Assembly: GCF_034057115.1 (NCBI RefSeq)
Contig: NZ_CP139195.1
Span: forward strand, 930,001-994,000
Length of the DNA stretch: 64,000 nt
Direction of reading: 5' to 3'
Origin: Pseudomonas sp. AN-1
GTDB lineage: Bacteria; Pseudomonadota; Gammaproteobacteria; Pseudomonadales; Pseudomonadaceae
How positions within the stretch are numbered: the stretch's first letter is position 1; each line of letters begins with the position of its first letter. Below the pieces are notes generated by a model. The model saw nothing but the letters and a program-made list of their open reading frames with translations, was not told where the DNA came from and did not search any database. Shown here in pieces: positions 44,065 to 52,104 of the stretch. Both the position numbers and the translations under genes were made by a program.

Positions 44065-44742
44065 CTACCTCTCCACCGTGCGGGAGCCGCTGGCGTCGTG
44101 AACCACCAGCGCCGGGCGCTTGGTGGTCATGCTGCCGTCCGGGTGAAGCTCATGCACGGGCACCCCGTACAGCGGCCCACCACGGGCGAACGGATCTGGA
44201 AGCAGGTGGCGCGGCGTTCTCTTGATGAACTCAGACATGGCGGCCATGCACGCATCGAACAGCGGGCCGCGCTTCAAGTCCTCGTCACGATGACCGGCGC
44301 TGTCCTCGAGGTTGTGCACGAACACCAGCCCGGCCAGGTCGGCCACCCCTTCGGCGCGGGCCTGCTCCCGCTCGACCGTGTTGACGTTCAGCAGGTCGCA
44401 CACGGCATCGAAGCCCAGGGCGGCCATGTAGCCGTGGCAGTCGCTCATCAGCTCCTCGCCGTAGGCCGCAAGGATCGTCCGGGCGCTGGCCATCTGGCCG
44501 GCGCCGTAGTCGCGCGCCAGCTGCTCCAGGTCGGCCACCTGCTGCTTGGTGAACGGCTCGAACTGGCGAAGCTTGCGAGCCTTGCGGCGCGCCGCGTGGC
44601 GGATGGTGCGGATCTCCTCCCGAATCGCGCAGCAGTGGCGCGTCACGCGCCGGGCGATGGTCAGGCTGTCGCGCATGGTGGTGGTCGGCTTCAGGCCGAT
44701 CAGCGTCAGGCGCTGGATTGCTTCTGCGGGGTTCATGGTCAT
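44065..44742 (-). CDS. Hypothetical protein of the element
   Basis: A 225-residue soluble helical protein; the basic segment RRVTRHCCAIREEIRTIRHAARRKARK (about residues 27-53, shown in parts: RRVTRH, RTIRHAARRKARK) may contact nucleic acid. ATG 44742 with a distant GGAG. Four bp separate its stop from the start of the next, frameshifted gene. No family recognised. Confidence 0.55.
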   Translation of the reverse strand: MTMNPAEAIQRLTLIGLKPTTTMRDSLTIARRVTRHCCAIREEIRTIRHAARRKARKLRQFEPFTKQQVADLEQLARDYGAGQMASARTILAAYGEELMSDCHGYMAALGFDAVCDLLNVNTVEREQARAEGVADLAGLVFVHNLEDSAGHRDEDLKRGPLFDACMAAMSEFIKRTPRHLLPDPFARGGPLYGVPVHELHPDGSMTTKRPALVVHDASGSRTVER

Positions 44743-44749
44743 GGTGTCA

Positions 44750-45043
44750 TCACTCCAGGATCTCGGCGGAGGGCCATGTCGTCCTGGCCGCCGCAAGCGC
44801 CTCAGCGCGGGTGATCGGCTCGCCGATCATCGTGAAGGGCCGGTAGCCAACAGCGCTCACGGTCCAGTGGCAGCGGCGCTCCACCCCATCGTTGGCCGCC
44901 AGCTCGGCGAGCAGCTCCAAGCGATGGCTCTTGATGAACGACCGCACCTCGGCGGTCAGCTTCGAGGCAGGGGACACGACAACGCGCATCCCGACCTTCC
45001 GCGCGGAGAAGCCGCGGTCGTTCAGGTAGTCGATCGCGCCCAT
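44750..45043 (-). CDS. TubC-like N-terminal docking domain protein
   Basis: A 97-residue protein. The segment LTAEVRSFIKSHRLELLAEL resembles the TubC N-terminal docking-like domain that is often found in small proteins encoded beside phage or plasmid primases. ATG 45043 overlaps the stop of the primase gene, so it is translationally coupled to it. Function unknown. Confidence 0.55.
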   Translation of the reverse strand: MGAIDYLNDRGFSARKVGMRVVVSPASKLTAEVRSFIKSHRLELLAELAANDGVERRCHWTVSAVGYRPFTMIGEPITRAEALAAARTTWPSAEILE

Positions 45044-46851
45044 CACACCGCCTCCGCGTCAGCTTCATCGAAGGCCGGCACCCGGCCGGGCCGGAGGGGG
45101 ATCGCCTGGTCTGATCCGTGCGCGTTGGTTTCGCCTGTTTCTCCGGTTTCGATTCTCTTGTTACTGGTGAAACTGGCGGCATAGCTCAGCTGTTCGCCGG
45201 TTTCGCCGGTTTCTCCAGTTTCAGCGAGCGACCGAACCGAAGAACTGGCGCAGCGCTTCCCAAGCTCGCCAGTTTCGCTAGGGGGTATGGGGGAGAGAGG
45301 GGAGAAGGCTTTTCCGGCGATTTCTGCCCGAGCACCGCGCTGGTTTTCGCCAGTTTCGCTCGCCATCATCCAGCGCTCGCCCCACTTGCTGTTGGGCTTC
45401 GGGTAGGTCTCCTTGACGATCCTCCCCTCTCGAAACAAGCGCATCAGCGCCGCATTGAAGCGCTTTCGCCCCGGGCCCGACCTGTACAACTCGGGCAGCT
45501 CGGGAAGCAGCTCGAGGGCATGCCAGGTGGTCGAAGTCCCACGCGTTGCCGTTGGCACGTCGATTCCGGACTCGACGGCCAGACGCAGCACGTTGTAGAC
45601 GTCACGCGCATCGAAGGTCGCCTGCAGATCCGGGTCGGCCAGGTCGACCATGGCGGCGCTCGGGACCAGCACGCCCACGTCGTTGAAGCTCAGCGTGACC
45701 GGGTCGGCCTTCTTGCCCAGGTTGGCCTTCTCATGGGCCAGCACGATGCGGCCATCCTGCTCGAGCAGCGCCAGCCGCGACCTGGTGCTGTTGTGCCAGG
45801 CGGTGCTGCCGCTGTAGCTGTTGCCGCCGGCGCCCGCCTTGGCGCTGGCCTTGTCGATGTGCGCCAGCAGCACCACCGCGGCATCCTGCTTGCGAGCCAG
45901 CGCGGCCAGGCCGCGGATGAACAGGCGCACGTCGCGGCGGCTGTTCTCGTTGGCGTCGAAGGCATCGCTGGCGTTGTCGATGACGATCAGCCGCATGCCC
46001 TCGGCCTGGCTGATGAGCTCGGCGAAGGCCGGCGTGAAGACCGGCGCTGCGTTGTAGCCCTCGCCCTCGGTCATGAGCGCAGCAGAGCCCTCGGTGCCGT
46101 CGAGCACGCGCAGGTTGGCGAGCACCTTCTCGGGCGGAAGCTTGAAGGTCTCGATGATGCGGCGGAGGCGCAGCCGCACGATCATGGCCTCGTCCTCGAG
46201 GCTGACGAACAGCGCCCTGGACTCCTCCACTTCCATGCCGGCGAACGGCCGGCCGCACGCGACGTGGGCGCAGATGGCCAGCGCCAGGGAGGACTTCCCG
46301 ATCCCCCCGTGCCCACCGAACAGCGTGACATGGCGCCGCGGCATCCACGGCTTAACCGAGTGGCTCACCTTCTCCAGTTTGGCGTTCATGACGTCCCCGA
46401 TCGTGACTGCGTGCAATGCCGCCTGCCGTTGCGCGGGCAGGCTCCCGATGTCGGCCAGCTGGCGGTCCAGCAGGTCGATGCGCTCCTGGGCCAGCGCCAG
46501 CCGCTCAAGATCTCCATCGCTCAGGCGGTTGGCAGCATCTCCCTTCGCGGCCTGGATGATCAGGCGCTCGAAGTGGCGCTCCCTCTCCAGCGCCTCCCGC
46601 CGGTACTGCAGGCGCTGCTCCGTGCTCAGGTTGTCGGGGAACAGGTCGCGCAGCTCCATGCCGACCGCGGCCAGCACGTCGCGCGTCTCGCAGCCGGCGT
46701 GGCAGTGGATCAGTGCACGGCCGTCCTTGCCGCGCGAAAGGCTGAGGGATGGCGATTTGTCTTGGTGCGCAGGGCAGCGGGCAACGTAGCGCTCGCCGGC
46801 CTGCTTGACGCCATCCAGGCGTGACAGGAGCAGGTCGAGAGGGTCAGTCAT
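45043..46851 (-). CDS. CHC2 primase / RepA-like ATPase fusion
   Basis: A 602-residue replication protein. N-terminal CHC2 zinc finger (CPAHQDKSPS from C26, HCHAGC at 49-54) for primase; then a RecA-like AAA_25 ATPase with Walker A GGHGGIGKSS (179-188) and LIVIDNASDAFDANENSRRD as Walker B region, typical of RepA-like hexameric helicases. The C-terminus (about residue 500 on) is low complexity, with repeated ETGE-type blocks. It should start replication of the excised element. ATG 46851 overlaps the preceding gene by 8 bp. Confidence 0.9.
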   Translation of the reverse strand: MTDPLDLLLSRLDGVKQAGERYVARCPAHQDKSPSLSLSRGKDGRALIHCHAGCETRDVLAAVGMELRDLFPDNLSTEQRLQYRREALERERHFERLIIQAAKGDAANRLSDGDLERLALAQERIDLLDRQLADIGSLPAQRQAALHAVTIGDVMNAKLEKVSHSVKPWMPRRHVTLFGGHGGIGKSSLALAICAHVACGRPFAGMEVEESRALFVSLEDEAMIVRLRLRRIIETFKLPPEKVLANLRVLDGTEGSAALMTEGEGYNAAPVFTPAFAELISQAEGMRLIVIDNASDAFDANENSRRDVRLFIRGLAALARKQDAAVVLLAHIDKASAKAGAGGNSYSGSTAWHNSTRSRLALLEQDGRIVLAHEKANLGKKADPVTLSFNDVGVLVPSAAMVDLADPDLQATFDARDVYNVLRLAVESGIDVPTATRGTSTTWHALELLPELPELYRSGPGRKRFNAALMRLFREGRIVKETYPKPNSKWGERWMMASETGENQRGARAEIAGKAFSPLSPIPPSETGELGKRCASSSVRSLAETGETGETGEQLSYAASFTSNKRIETGETGETNAHGSDQAIPLRPGRVPAFDEADAEAV

Positions 46852-47098
46852 GGCAGGCCTCCTCGAGGGTTTCCAGGCTCGAGACCAAGGCCACAGCCAG
46901 CCGCTCGGCGGCGTCCGTCCATGCGCGCAGCGCGGCATCACGCGCGGCGGCGCTGTCGTGCTGGGCGGTGGCCCGGCACAGCGCCAGCTGCGCGGCGCGG
47001 ATCAGCTCCAAGTGGCGCGGGGTCAGTTGCAGGGCGGCGCCTTTCTCCGGGCAAGCCGGGGCCGTCGCCGCCTGCTGGCAGCGTTGTTGTTCGGTCAT
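46844..47098 (-). CDS. Small hypothetical protein upstream of the primase
   Basis: An 84-residue helical Ala-rich protein with three Cys residues. ATG 47098; overlaps the primase start by 8 bp, so it is likely coupled. No family recognised. Confidence 0.6.
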   Translation of the reverse strand: MTEQQRCQQAATAPACPEKGAALQLTPRHLELIRAAQLALCRATAQHDSAAARDAALRAWTDAAERLAVALVSSLETLEEACHD

Positions 47099-47101
47099 GG
47101 G

Positions 47102-47359
47102 TCAGCCCTCTACGGTGTCGAGGTCGCGGCGCAGGCGCTCGCCTTCGCTGCTCAGGTAGCCGGCGGAGTCGTCGCCGAGGTACTGGGCAAGATCAGCCAG
47201 GGGGCGGACGTTGCGCCCCTCGTTGTGCTGGGCGTCCAGCTGGATGGAGCGCGCAACGGCGGCCAGCCAGCGGGCCATGTGCTTCCCGTAGCTGATGGCG
47301 TCCAGTGCTTCGCTGGCGATGTCCAGGGCGGCGCTGTGCTTGGTACTGGCCTTGCTCAC
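47102..47359 (-). CDS. Small hypothetical protein
   Basis: An 85-residue helical protein (LAQYLGDDSAGYLSSEGERL near the end). It starts with GTG at 47359, overlapping the stop of the previous gene by four bases (GTGA), within the repeated junction motif GGGGGTGCGAA-GTGAGC. No family recognised. Confidence 0.6.
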   Translation of the reverse strand: MSKASTKHSAALDIASEALDAISYGKHMARWLAAVARSIQLDAQHNEGRNVRPLADLAQYLGDDSAGYLSSEGERLRRDLDTVEG

Positions 47360-47664
47360 TTCGCACCCCCTTTGCGCTGGGCAGCGGGCTTGCCGGCAGC
47401 AGCCAGCGCCCTGTCCAGGTCTGCGGCTGCGCTCTGCGGCGCCGGCAGCTCGTCGGGGTCGAAGGCGTCGCACAGGTCGTAGGCGTCGCGCTTCACCAGC
47501 TCGGCGAGGGCGGCCACGGTGTGCGCCAGGCCGTCGAGGTGGGAGGGTTGCAGGTGGTGCTCGGAGGCATCGGCGCCCAGCAGGTCAGCGATGGCGGACA
47601 GCCCCAGGCCGACGCTGATAAGCAGGTTGCCGGTGTCGTAGGCGAAGCGGTCGCGGGCGCTCAT
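47356..47664 (-). CDS. Small hypothetical protein
   Basis: A 102-residue acidic-to-neutral helical protein (DLCDAFDPDELPAPQ) ending RKGGAK. ATG 47664 overlaps the previous stop by four bases. It belongs to the chain of small coupled genes and shares their junction motif. No family recognised. Confidence 0.6.
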   Translation of the reverse strand: MSARDRFAYDTGNLLISVGLGLSAIADLLGADASEHHLQPSHLDGLAHTVAALAELVKRDAYDLCDAFDPDELPAPQSAAADLDRALAAAGKPAAQRKGGAK

Positions 47665-47891
47665 TGCGCACCCCCTTGCAGCAGCGCACGGCGGCTGTCG
47701 GCCAGGGCGTCGAACTCGGCGCGCAGGGTACGCCAGGTGTCCATGTCGATCAGGCGCAGGTCTTCCAGGGCGCCGAGCATGCCGACGGCTGTGCATTCCT
47801 CGAAACGGATGCTCTCGGCGGTCTTGGCCTTCGCCAGGCGCTTGCGGGCGGCCTCGATGATCTGGGCAGGGGTCGGGGCGGGACGGCTCAT
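47661..47891 (-). CDS. Small hypothetical protein
   Basis: A 76-residue protein with a helical body (PAQIIEAARKRLAKAKTAES) ending LQGGAQ. ATG 47891 overlaps the previous stop by four bases. No family recognised. Confidence 0.6.
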   Translation of the reverse strand: MSRPAPTPAQIIEAARKRLAKAKTAESIRFEECTAVGMLGALEDLRLIDMDTWRTLRAEFDALADSRRALLQGGAQ

Positions 47892-48205
47892 TTCGCACCC
47901 CCACGGGCTTCCAGAGCAGCCAGGGCGCGAACGTGGCGCAGGTGGTCGCGCAGGTTGAGCGAGTCGATACGGACGGACTTGCCGGCCTTGAGCCAGGCCA
48001 GGGCGGTGCGAGGGTCGCGGGTGCTGGTGGTCTGCTGCTGAGCAGCATCGCCTTCCAGGGCACGCGCCACGCTCATGTGGTGGTTGTAGCGCTTGAGACG
48101 GACAGACAGGGAGGAGTCGGCGCTCAGGGCGGCAATGGCCATGGCGCGGTGGGCAGCGGCGCGTTCGCGGAGTGCGGACGGATTGAGGGCGTGGTCTTGC
48201 ATCAT
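47888..48205 (-). CDS. Small hypothetical protein, first of the coupled chain
   Basis: A 105-residue Ala/Arg-rich helical protein ending EARGGAK. AAAGGAGCACC precedes the ATG at 48205, the strongest ribosome-binding site of the chain, so it likely sets translation of the genes that follow by overlap. No family recognised. Confidence 0.6.
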   Translation of the reverse strand: MMQDHALNPSALRERAAAHRAMAIAALSADSSLSVRLKRYNHHMSVARALEGDAAQQQTTSTRDPRTALAWLKAGKSVRIDSLNLRDHLRHVRALAALEARGGAK

Positions 48206-48561
48206 GGGTGGTGCTCCTTTTGCTGGGGAGCTGCCACCGTTCGCGGCCAAGCGAATTGGGGTGGCAGCTGTACGCGGGTTGGCCGACCGGGGCAAAAGGA
48301 ACCCGGCACGCCCGAAGGCGTCCCACGCACAGCCGCCATAACACGAAACTGCGGGCACAAAAAAAGCGCCTGCGTTCGGATATGGGCGCTTGTGCGCCTT
48401 TTGCATGATCGGGCGGCCAAGCCCGGCCACGGGATTTACCGTGACGCCTGCAGAGTAGCGGCGACGCGCATAGCTTGCAACCCCCTGTTTCGTGCAATGC
48501 ATGCTGCCGTGACCAATGTCGGGTTTCCCGGCATTGCTCGTCGTCATGCTGATAGCTGTAC
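48206..48561. other. 356-bp gap between the KilA-N gene and the small-gene chain
   Basis: Contains a terminator-like hairpin (48359-48390) and must hold the promoter of the small-gene/primase operon. Several short dyads around CGGG are visible. No gene seen. Confidence 0.6.
48359..48390 (-). terminator. Terminator after the KilA-N gene
   Basis: On the minus strand AGCGCC pairs with GGCGCT around a 14-base loop and is followed by seven T. It splits the regulatory genes (alpA, kilA-N) from the replication operon. Confidence 0.7.
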
Positions 48562-49236
48562 TCATGCCGCGCGTCCTCCAGCCAGATACTTGGTCTGCAA
48601 GCTGCGCACATAGCCGAGCAGATTGGCCTTGCGCTCGGCATAGGCCATACCGCTGGCGATCAGCACCGAGTCACGCATCTCGGCCAGAGTGACAAGCTCC
48701 AGCTCGGCCACGCTCAACTGCTCGCGGTCGCGGCCGGCGAATGCCCCGGTGATGACCTCGTTGATGAGCCGGGCTTCGTTGATGAAGTGGTGACGCTGGG
48801 GCGCCTTGCCGCGCGCCTCGCAGTTCAGCGCCAGCGCATCGCACACGGCCCGGTAGCCGAGGGCCGCACCGCGGCGAGCATCGCCCCAGGACGGCCCGGC
48901 AGTGCGCAGCAGGTCGTCGATCTGCAGGTCACACCAGACGGCGAAGTCATCGGACAGCCAGCGAGCGAAGGCAACAGCGAGCTTCGGGTGGAGCCACGTT
49001 CCGCCGTGCTTTCCGCGCTTGGTCTTGATGAAATCCGAGGCGCTGTAAATACCAGATTTCCCGGTATTTAGGTTTCGGGCCAGGGCCTCGATGTAGCTGG
49101 CGGTACTGGACAGGGACGCCCAGTCGTTCACTCGCTTCCCGAACTGCTCGGCGATCTCCGTCGCATGAAGCCAGCCATCACAGTTGAACCGCACCTGCTG
49201 GCCGTTGTAGTCGAAGGGGATGATGCGCGCAGTCAT
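48562..49236 (-). CDS. KilA-N domain protein
   Basis: A 224-residue protein with the KilA-N DNA-binding domain: IIPFDYNGQQVRFNCDGWLHATEIAEQFGKRVNDW at the start, then TWLHPKLAVAFARWLSDDFAVWC, the family's typical blocks. The C-terminal part is helical. KilA-N proteins of phages bind DNA and may influence host or phage gene expression. It overlaps the AlpA-like gene by four bases. Confidence 0.88.
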   Translation of the reverse strand: MTARIIPFDYNGQQVRFNCDGWLHATEIAEQFGKRVNDWASLSSTASYIEALARNLNTGKSGIYSASDFIKTKRGKHGGTWLHPKLAVAFARWLSDDFAVWCDLQIDDLLRTAGPSWGDARRGAALGYRAVCDALALNCEARGKAPQRHHFINEARLINEVITGAFAGRDREQLSVAELELVTLAEMRDSVLIASGMAYAERKANLLGYVRSLQTKYLAGGRAA

Positions 49237-49487
49237 ACCACCACCTCGCGCGCGCTCAAGCGGGCTGCGAGATAGGCCTCGATCTCCTGCCGCACGAAGT
49301 AAATGCGGCTGCTGCGGTGCTCTCCGTCTTTCAGGGGCGTGGGGAAGTTCGGATCGCGAGCGCGCAGCTTATCCACCCCGGAGCGGGTGCGGCGCATGAC
49401 GCGCTCCACGTCGGCCATCGTCCACAGCTCTGGCAGACTGCTGGCGCTGGTGTTGTACGGGGTTGCGGTTTGGTTGGTCTGGTTCAC
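49233..49487 (-). CDS. AlpA/excisionase-like regulator
   Basis: An 84-residue protein with a MerR/AlpA-type helix-turn-helix (ELWTMADVERVMRRTRSGVDK) and the characteristic wing FPTPLKDGEHRSSRIYFVRQEIEAYLAAR. Such proteins act as excisionases or activate the integrase in P4-like elements. A 26-bp dyad at 49557-49582 lies 70 bp upstream of the start. Confidence 0.82.
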   Translation of the reverse strand: MNQTNQTATPYNTSASSLPELWTMADVERVMRRTRSGVDKLRARDPNFPTPLKDGEHRSSRIYFVRQEIEAYLAARLSAREVVV

Positions 49488-49556
49488 GTTGTGTGCCCCT
49501 GATTTCGGAATCGACGGGGCACACGGTATGGATCAGGCCGATATGTCAGGAAGTGG

Positions 49557-49582
49557 TGACATAGTGACACGTCACCATGTCA
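49557..49582. promoter_or_regulatory. Candidate operator before the alpA-kilA-N genes
   Basis: TGACAT and ATGTCA are the outer arms and GTGAC / GTCAC the inner arms of two concentric inverted repeats around one centre (49569/49570). Another ATGTCA lies at 49543-49548. This is the clearest operator-like site in the element, although no CI/Cro-type repressor is encoded. Confidence 0.55.
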
Positions 49583-49598
49583 TGTCCTTGTGCCACGG

Positions 49599-50516
49599 CT
49601 ACAGCAGATCGACGCGCTTGATCGCTCTCGCCAGCTCTTCGGCCTGGCGCACTGGAACCCCCTTCGAAACAATGGAGGCGACTACCAGCTTTTGTAATGG
49701 AGGCCTATCGGGATCGAAGTCTTGCCAATGCTCTAGGGCGGCTTCTAACGTTGCCTCCAGTTGCTTTGTGGCATAGGGGAAGGTCAAGCCGGTGGCGGGT
49801 GTTTCGGGCGGGTACTCGGCATGTTCGGCCGTAGGCGCCAGCTGGCGCAGGCGCTCAATCTCTGCGGTGGCGGCGGTCAATTCGTAGCCCTTCCTTGTGC
49901 TCTCGGCTTGAGCGAATGTCCATCCGTCATGTGCTGCGCGGTGCTCCCGGCGCAGCGCCTCATAAGCGGTCTTGGCGTTTCCCAGCTGCTGGCGCAGGTC
50001 TGCGGCCTCTGCTTCGGCCTGCTCTGCTCGCAGCTCTGCTTTGTGCCGAGCCGCGCGCTCTTGCTCCAGCTCTTGGCACAGGACTTCAGCTTCGCCGGTG
50101 CGCTCTGCAGCGCCGTTCATCTTGGAGGCCAATGCTTCAATGTCGGAAGGCTTGAAATAAAATTCGTTGCACGCTTCTGCCTCGTCTGCTGCCTCCCAGT
50201 GATCTTTATTCGGGTACCACGCTTGATCGATTGGGTGCTCCCAAAATTTGCCTTCAAGCTGGAGCCATTGAGTCGACATGGCATGTCTACGCCCTATGAC
50301 CTTCTGATAGCCTTCCCCCGTACATTTTCTCTCATCTCCGTCAGGATCAACCCAGATACCTTCTAGGTCGGTAGCATTGATATAACAGTCGCATTGCCCC
50401 GCCTCACATAGTTGCAACAGATCCCACACGCTCAGGGGAGTAGCAGTCATGTCATGCAGCCAGTTAACGGCCTGTTCTGAGCCCAGCCACGACAGCAGCC
50501 GGTAAACCTTTTCCAT
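49599..50516 (-). CDS. Hypothetical protein with central coiled coil
   Basis: A 305-residue protein: globular N-terminal part (YRLLSWLGSEQAVNWLHDMT, CDCYINATDLEGIWV), a coiled coil rich in Glu, Arg and Ala around residues 145-220, and a short C-terminal domain (LVVASIVSKGVPVRQAEELARAI). No family recognised; its position between integrase and the regulatory genes suggests element maintenance or regulation. Many mid-frequency codons and lower GC than neighbours suggest a different origin. Confidence 0.7.
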   Translation of the reverse strand: MEKVYRLLSWLGSEQAVNWLHDMTATPLSVWDLLQLCEAGQCDCYINATDLEGIWVDPDGDERKCTGEGYQKVIGRRHAMSTQWLQLEGKFWEHPIDQAWYPNKDHWEAADEAEACNEFYFKPSDIEALASKMNGAAERTGEAEVLCQELEQERAARHKAELRAEQAEAEAADLRQQLGNAKTAYEALRREHRAAHDGWTFAQAESTRKGYELTAATAEIERLRQLAPTAEHAEYPPETPATGLTFPYATKQLEATLEAALEHWQDFDPDRPPLQKLVVASIVSKGVPVRQAEELARAIKRVDLL

Positions 50517-50620
50517 CGTTACGCCCTCCCAGGCGCTCCCATTTCCTGAATAGATCGGCCAGCCGGGCGGGTGGGAAATCCGCTTTTCGCCCCGTCGGGC
50601 TAGGCTGGCCGGTAACCTGG

Positions 50621-51934
50621 CTATGCGCGCTTGATCGTCACCACGTTGCCACCCGCCTCGCCACGGTGAGCGAAGTCATAAGGGGTGATGAACTGCTCCC
50701 GGCAGGCATCCAGGTAGTCGCTCCACCACTGGCACATAAGCCGGCGCTCCTCGATGTGCTCGGCCTTGTGGATGTAGGCCGCGCGCACCCCGTTGCGCTC
50801 TTGGTGACTCATCTGCCGTTCTACTGCGTCACGGCTCCACAGCCCGGACTCCACCAGGGCGGAACAGGCCATTGCCCGGAAGCCATGCCCGCATACCTGG
50901 GTCTTGGTGTCGTACCCCATGCGACGCAGGGCGGCGTTCACCGTGTTCTCGCTCATCGGCTTCCAGTGGTGGTGGTCGCCGGGAAAGACCAGCTCATGCC
51001 GACCGGTGAGCTGTCGCACCTGCTCCAGCAGCGCCAGCGCCTGCCGGCTCAACGGCACCAGGTGCGGCGTCCCCATCTTCGCGCCACGGTGGGAGTGCTT
51101 CACGCCTTCGATGGCGGCGCGCTCGCCGGGGATCGTCCACTGCGCGCGGGCGAAGTCGATTTCCTCCCAGCGGGCAAAGCGCAGCTCGCTGGAGCGAATG
51201 AACACCAGCAGCGTCAGCTGTACGGCCAGGCGGGTCAGTCGGCGCCCGCTGTAGGCGTCCGCACGCCCCAGCAGCTCGGGCAGGCGCTCCAGTGGCAAGG
51301 CAGGGCGGTGGCTCGCCTTGCGCGTCGCAGTGGCCCCCAGCAGGTCGCGGGCGGGGTTGCTGTCGATGTGCCCGTGCTGGACGGCCATGCGCATGATGCC
51401 GTCCAGGTACTGCCGCAACCGGCTGGCCAGGTCCAGGGCGTCGCGCTGCTCGGCAACCTTCAGCGGCGCCAGCAGGTCTCGAGTTTTCAGGTCGGCCACC
51501 GGGCGGGCGCCGAGCATGGGGAACAGGTGCGATTCCATGCGGCGCAGGATGGTGGCTGCATGGGCCGGTGACCACTTGCGAGCGCCGACCGCATGCCACT
51601 CCAGGGCGATGGCCTTGAAGGTGTTCGCCGCTGCGGCGGCGGCCTCGATCTTGGATTGCCGCGCGTGCTCGATGGGGTCCACCCCAAGCGCCAGCAGCTC
51701 CAGAGCCTCGGCGCGGCACTGCCGTGCCGCCTTCAGCCCCAGCGCCGGGTAGCTGCCGAATGCTGTCAGCCCTGCACGCCCATCCGGCTTCGTGTACTTG
51801 AAGCGCCAAGACTTCACCCCCGAAGGCTTCACAAGCAGGTAGAGCCCCTGCCCATCGAACAGCTTGTACTCCTTGTCACGGGGCTTCGCGGCCTCGCACT
51901 TGGGGTCTGTCAAAGGGATAACCGGGCGTGCCAT
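50621..51934 (-). CDS. int: P4-type tyrosine integrase
   Basis: A 437-residue integrase with an N-terminal DUF4102-type arm-binding domain (LTDPKCEAAKPRDKEYKLFDGQGLYLLV) and a C-terminal catalytic domain with Arg in IRSSELRFARWEE, H350-x-x-R353 in GHGFRAMA, His in MSHQERN and Tyr387 in AYIHK. It recombines the tRNA-Leu core. ATG 51934; an in-frame GTG at 51952 is an alternative. Tandem arm-type repeats lie just upstream and a third inverted copy overlaps the start, so the integrase may regulate itself. Confidence 0.94.
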   Translation of the reverse strand: MARPVIPLTDPKCEAAKPRDKEYKLFDGQGLYLLVKPSGVKSWRFKYTKPDGRAGLTAFGSYPALGLKAARQCRAEALELLALGVDPIEHARQSKIEAAAAAANTFKAIALEWHAVGARKWSPAHAATILRRMESHLFPMLGARPVADLKTRDLLAPLKVAEQRDALDLASRLRQYLDGIMRMAVQHGHIDSNPARDLLGATATRKASHRPALPLERLPELLGRADAYSGRRLTRLAVQLTLLVFIRSSELRFARWEEIDFARAQWTIPGERAAIEGVKHSHRGAKMGTPHLVPLSRQALALLEQVRQLTGRHELVFPGDHHHWKPMSENTVNAALRRMGYDTKTQVCGHGFRAMACSALVESGLWSRDAVERQMSHQERNGVRAAYIHKAEHIEERRLMCQWWSDYLDACREQFITPYDFAHRGEAGGNVVTIKRA

Positions 51935-51960
51935 AGGGATACGTTTTCTCACCGAATCGA

Positions 51961-51984
51961 CGTATCCCCAAACGTATCCCTAAA
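51961..51984. repeat. Right arm-type sites, tandem 12-mers
   Basis: CGTATCCCCAAA (51961-51972) and CGTATCCCTAAA (51973-51984), matching the left pair at 32845-32868. An inverted half, AGGGATACG, lies at 51935-51943 at the integrase start. Confidence 0.8.
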
Positions 51985-52023
51985 CAGCGGGAATATCCAG
52001 CGCAAGGCGGGCAAATCCGGGCG

Positions 52024-52050
52024 CAAAAAAACCGGCCACAAGAGCCGGTT
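52024..52050 (-). terminator. Terminator after tRNA-Leu
   Basis: AACCGGC (52030-52036) pairs with GCCGGTT (52044-52050) and the minus strand continues with seven T. It is supplied by the element and replaces the displaced original at 32701-32725. Confidence 0.75.
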
Positions 52051-52104
52051 TCTCTGGCCTTCCCTCTTGCTCGGGCGAAAGCAGGAGCAAGCGAAAGCAT
52101 GTCA

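Noticed and set aside
45043-45560. ETGE blocks as a meaningful eukaryotic-type binding motif
   Set aside because: The resemblance to the ETGE motif of an animal regulator is coincidental for a phage primase; low-complexity repetition explains it.
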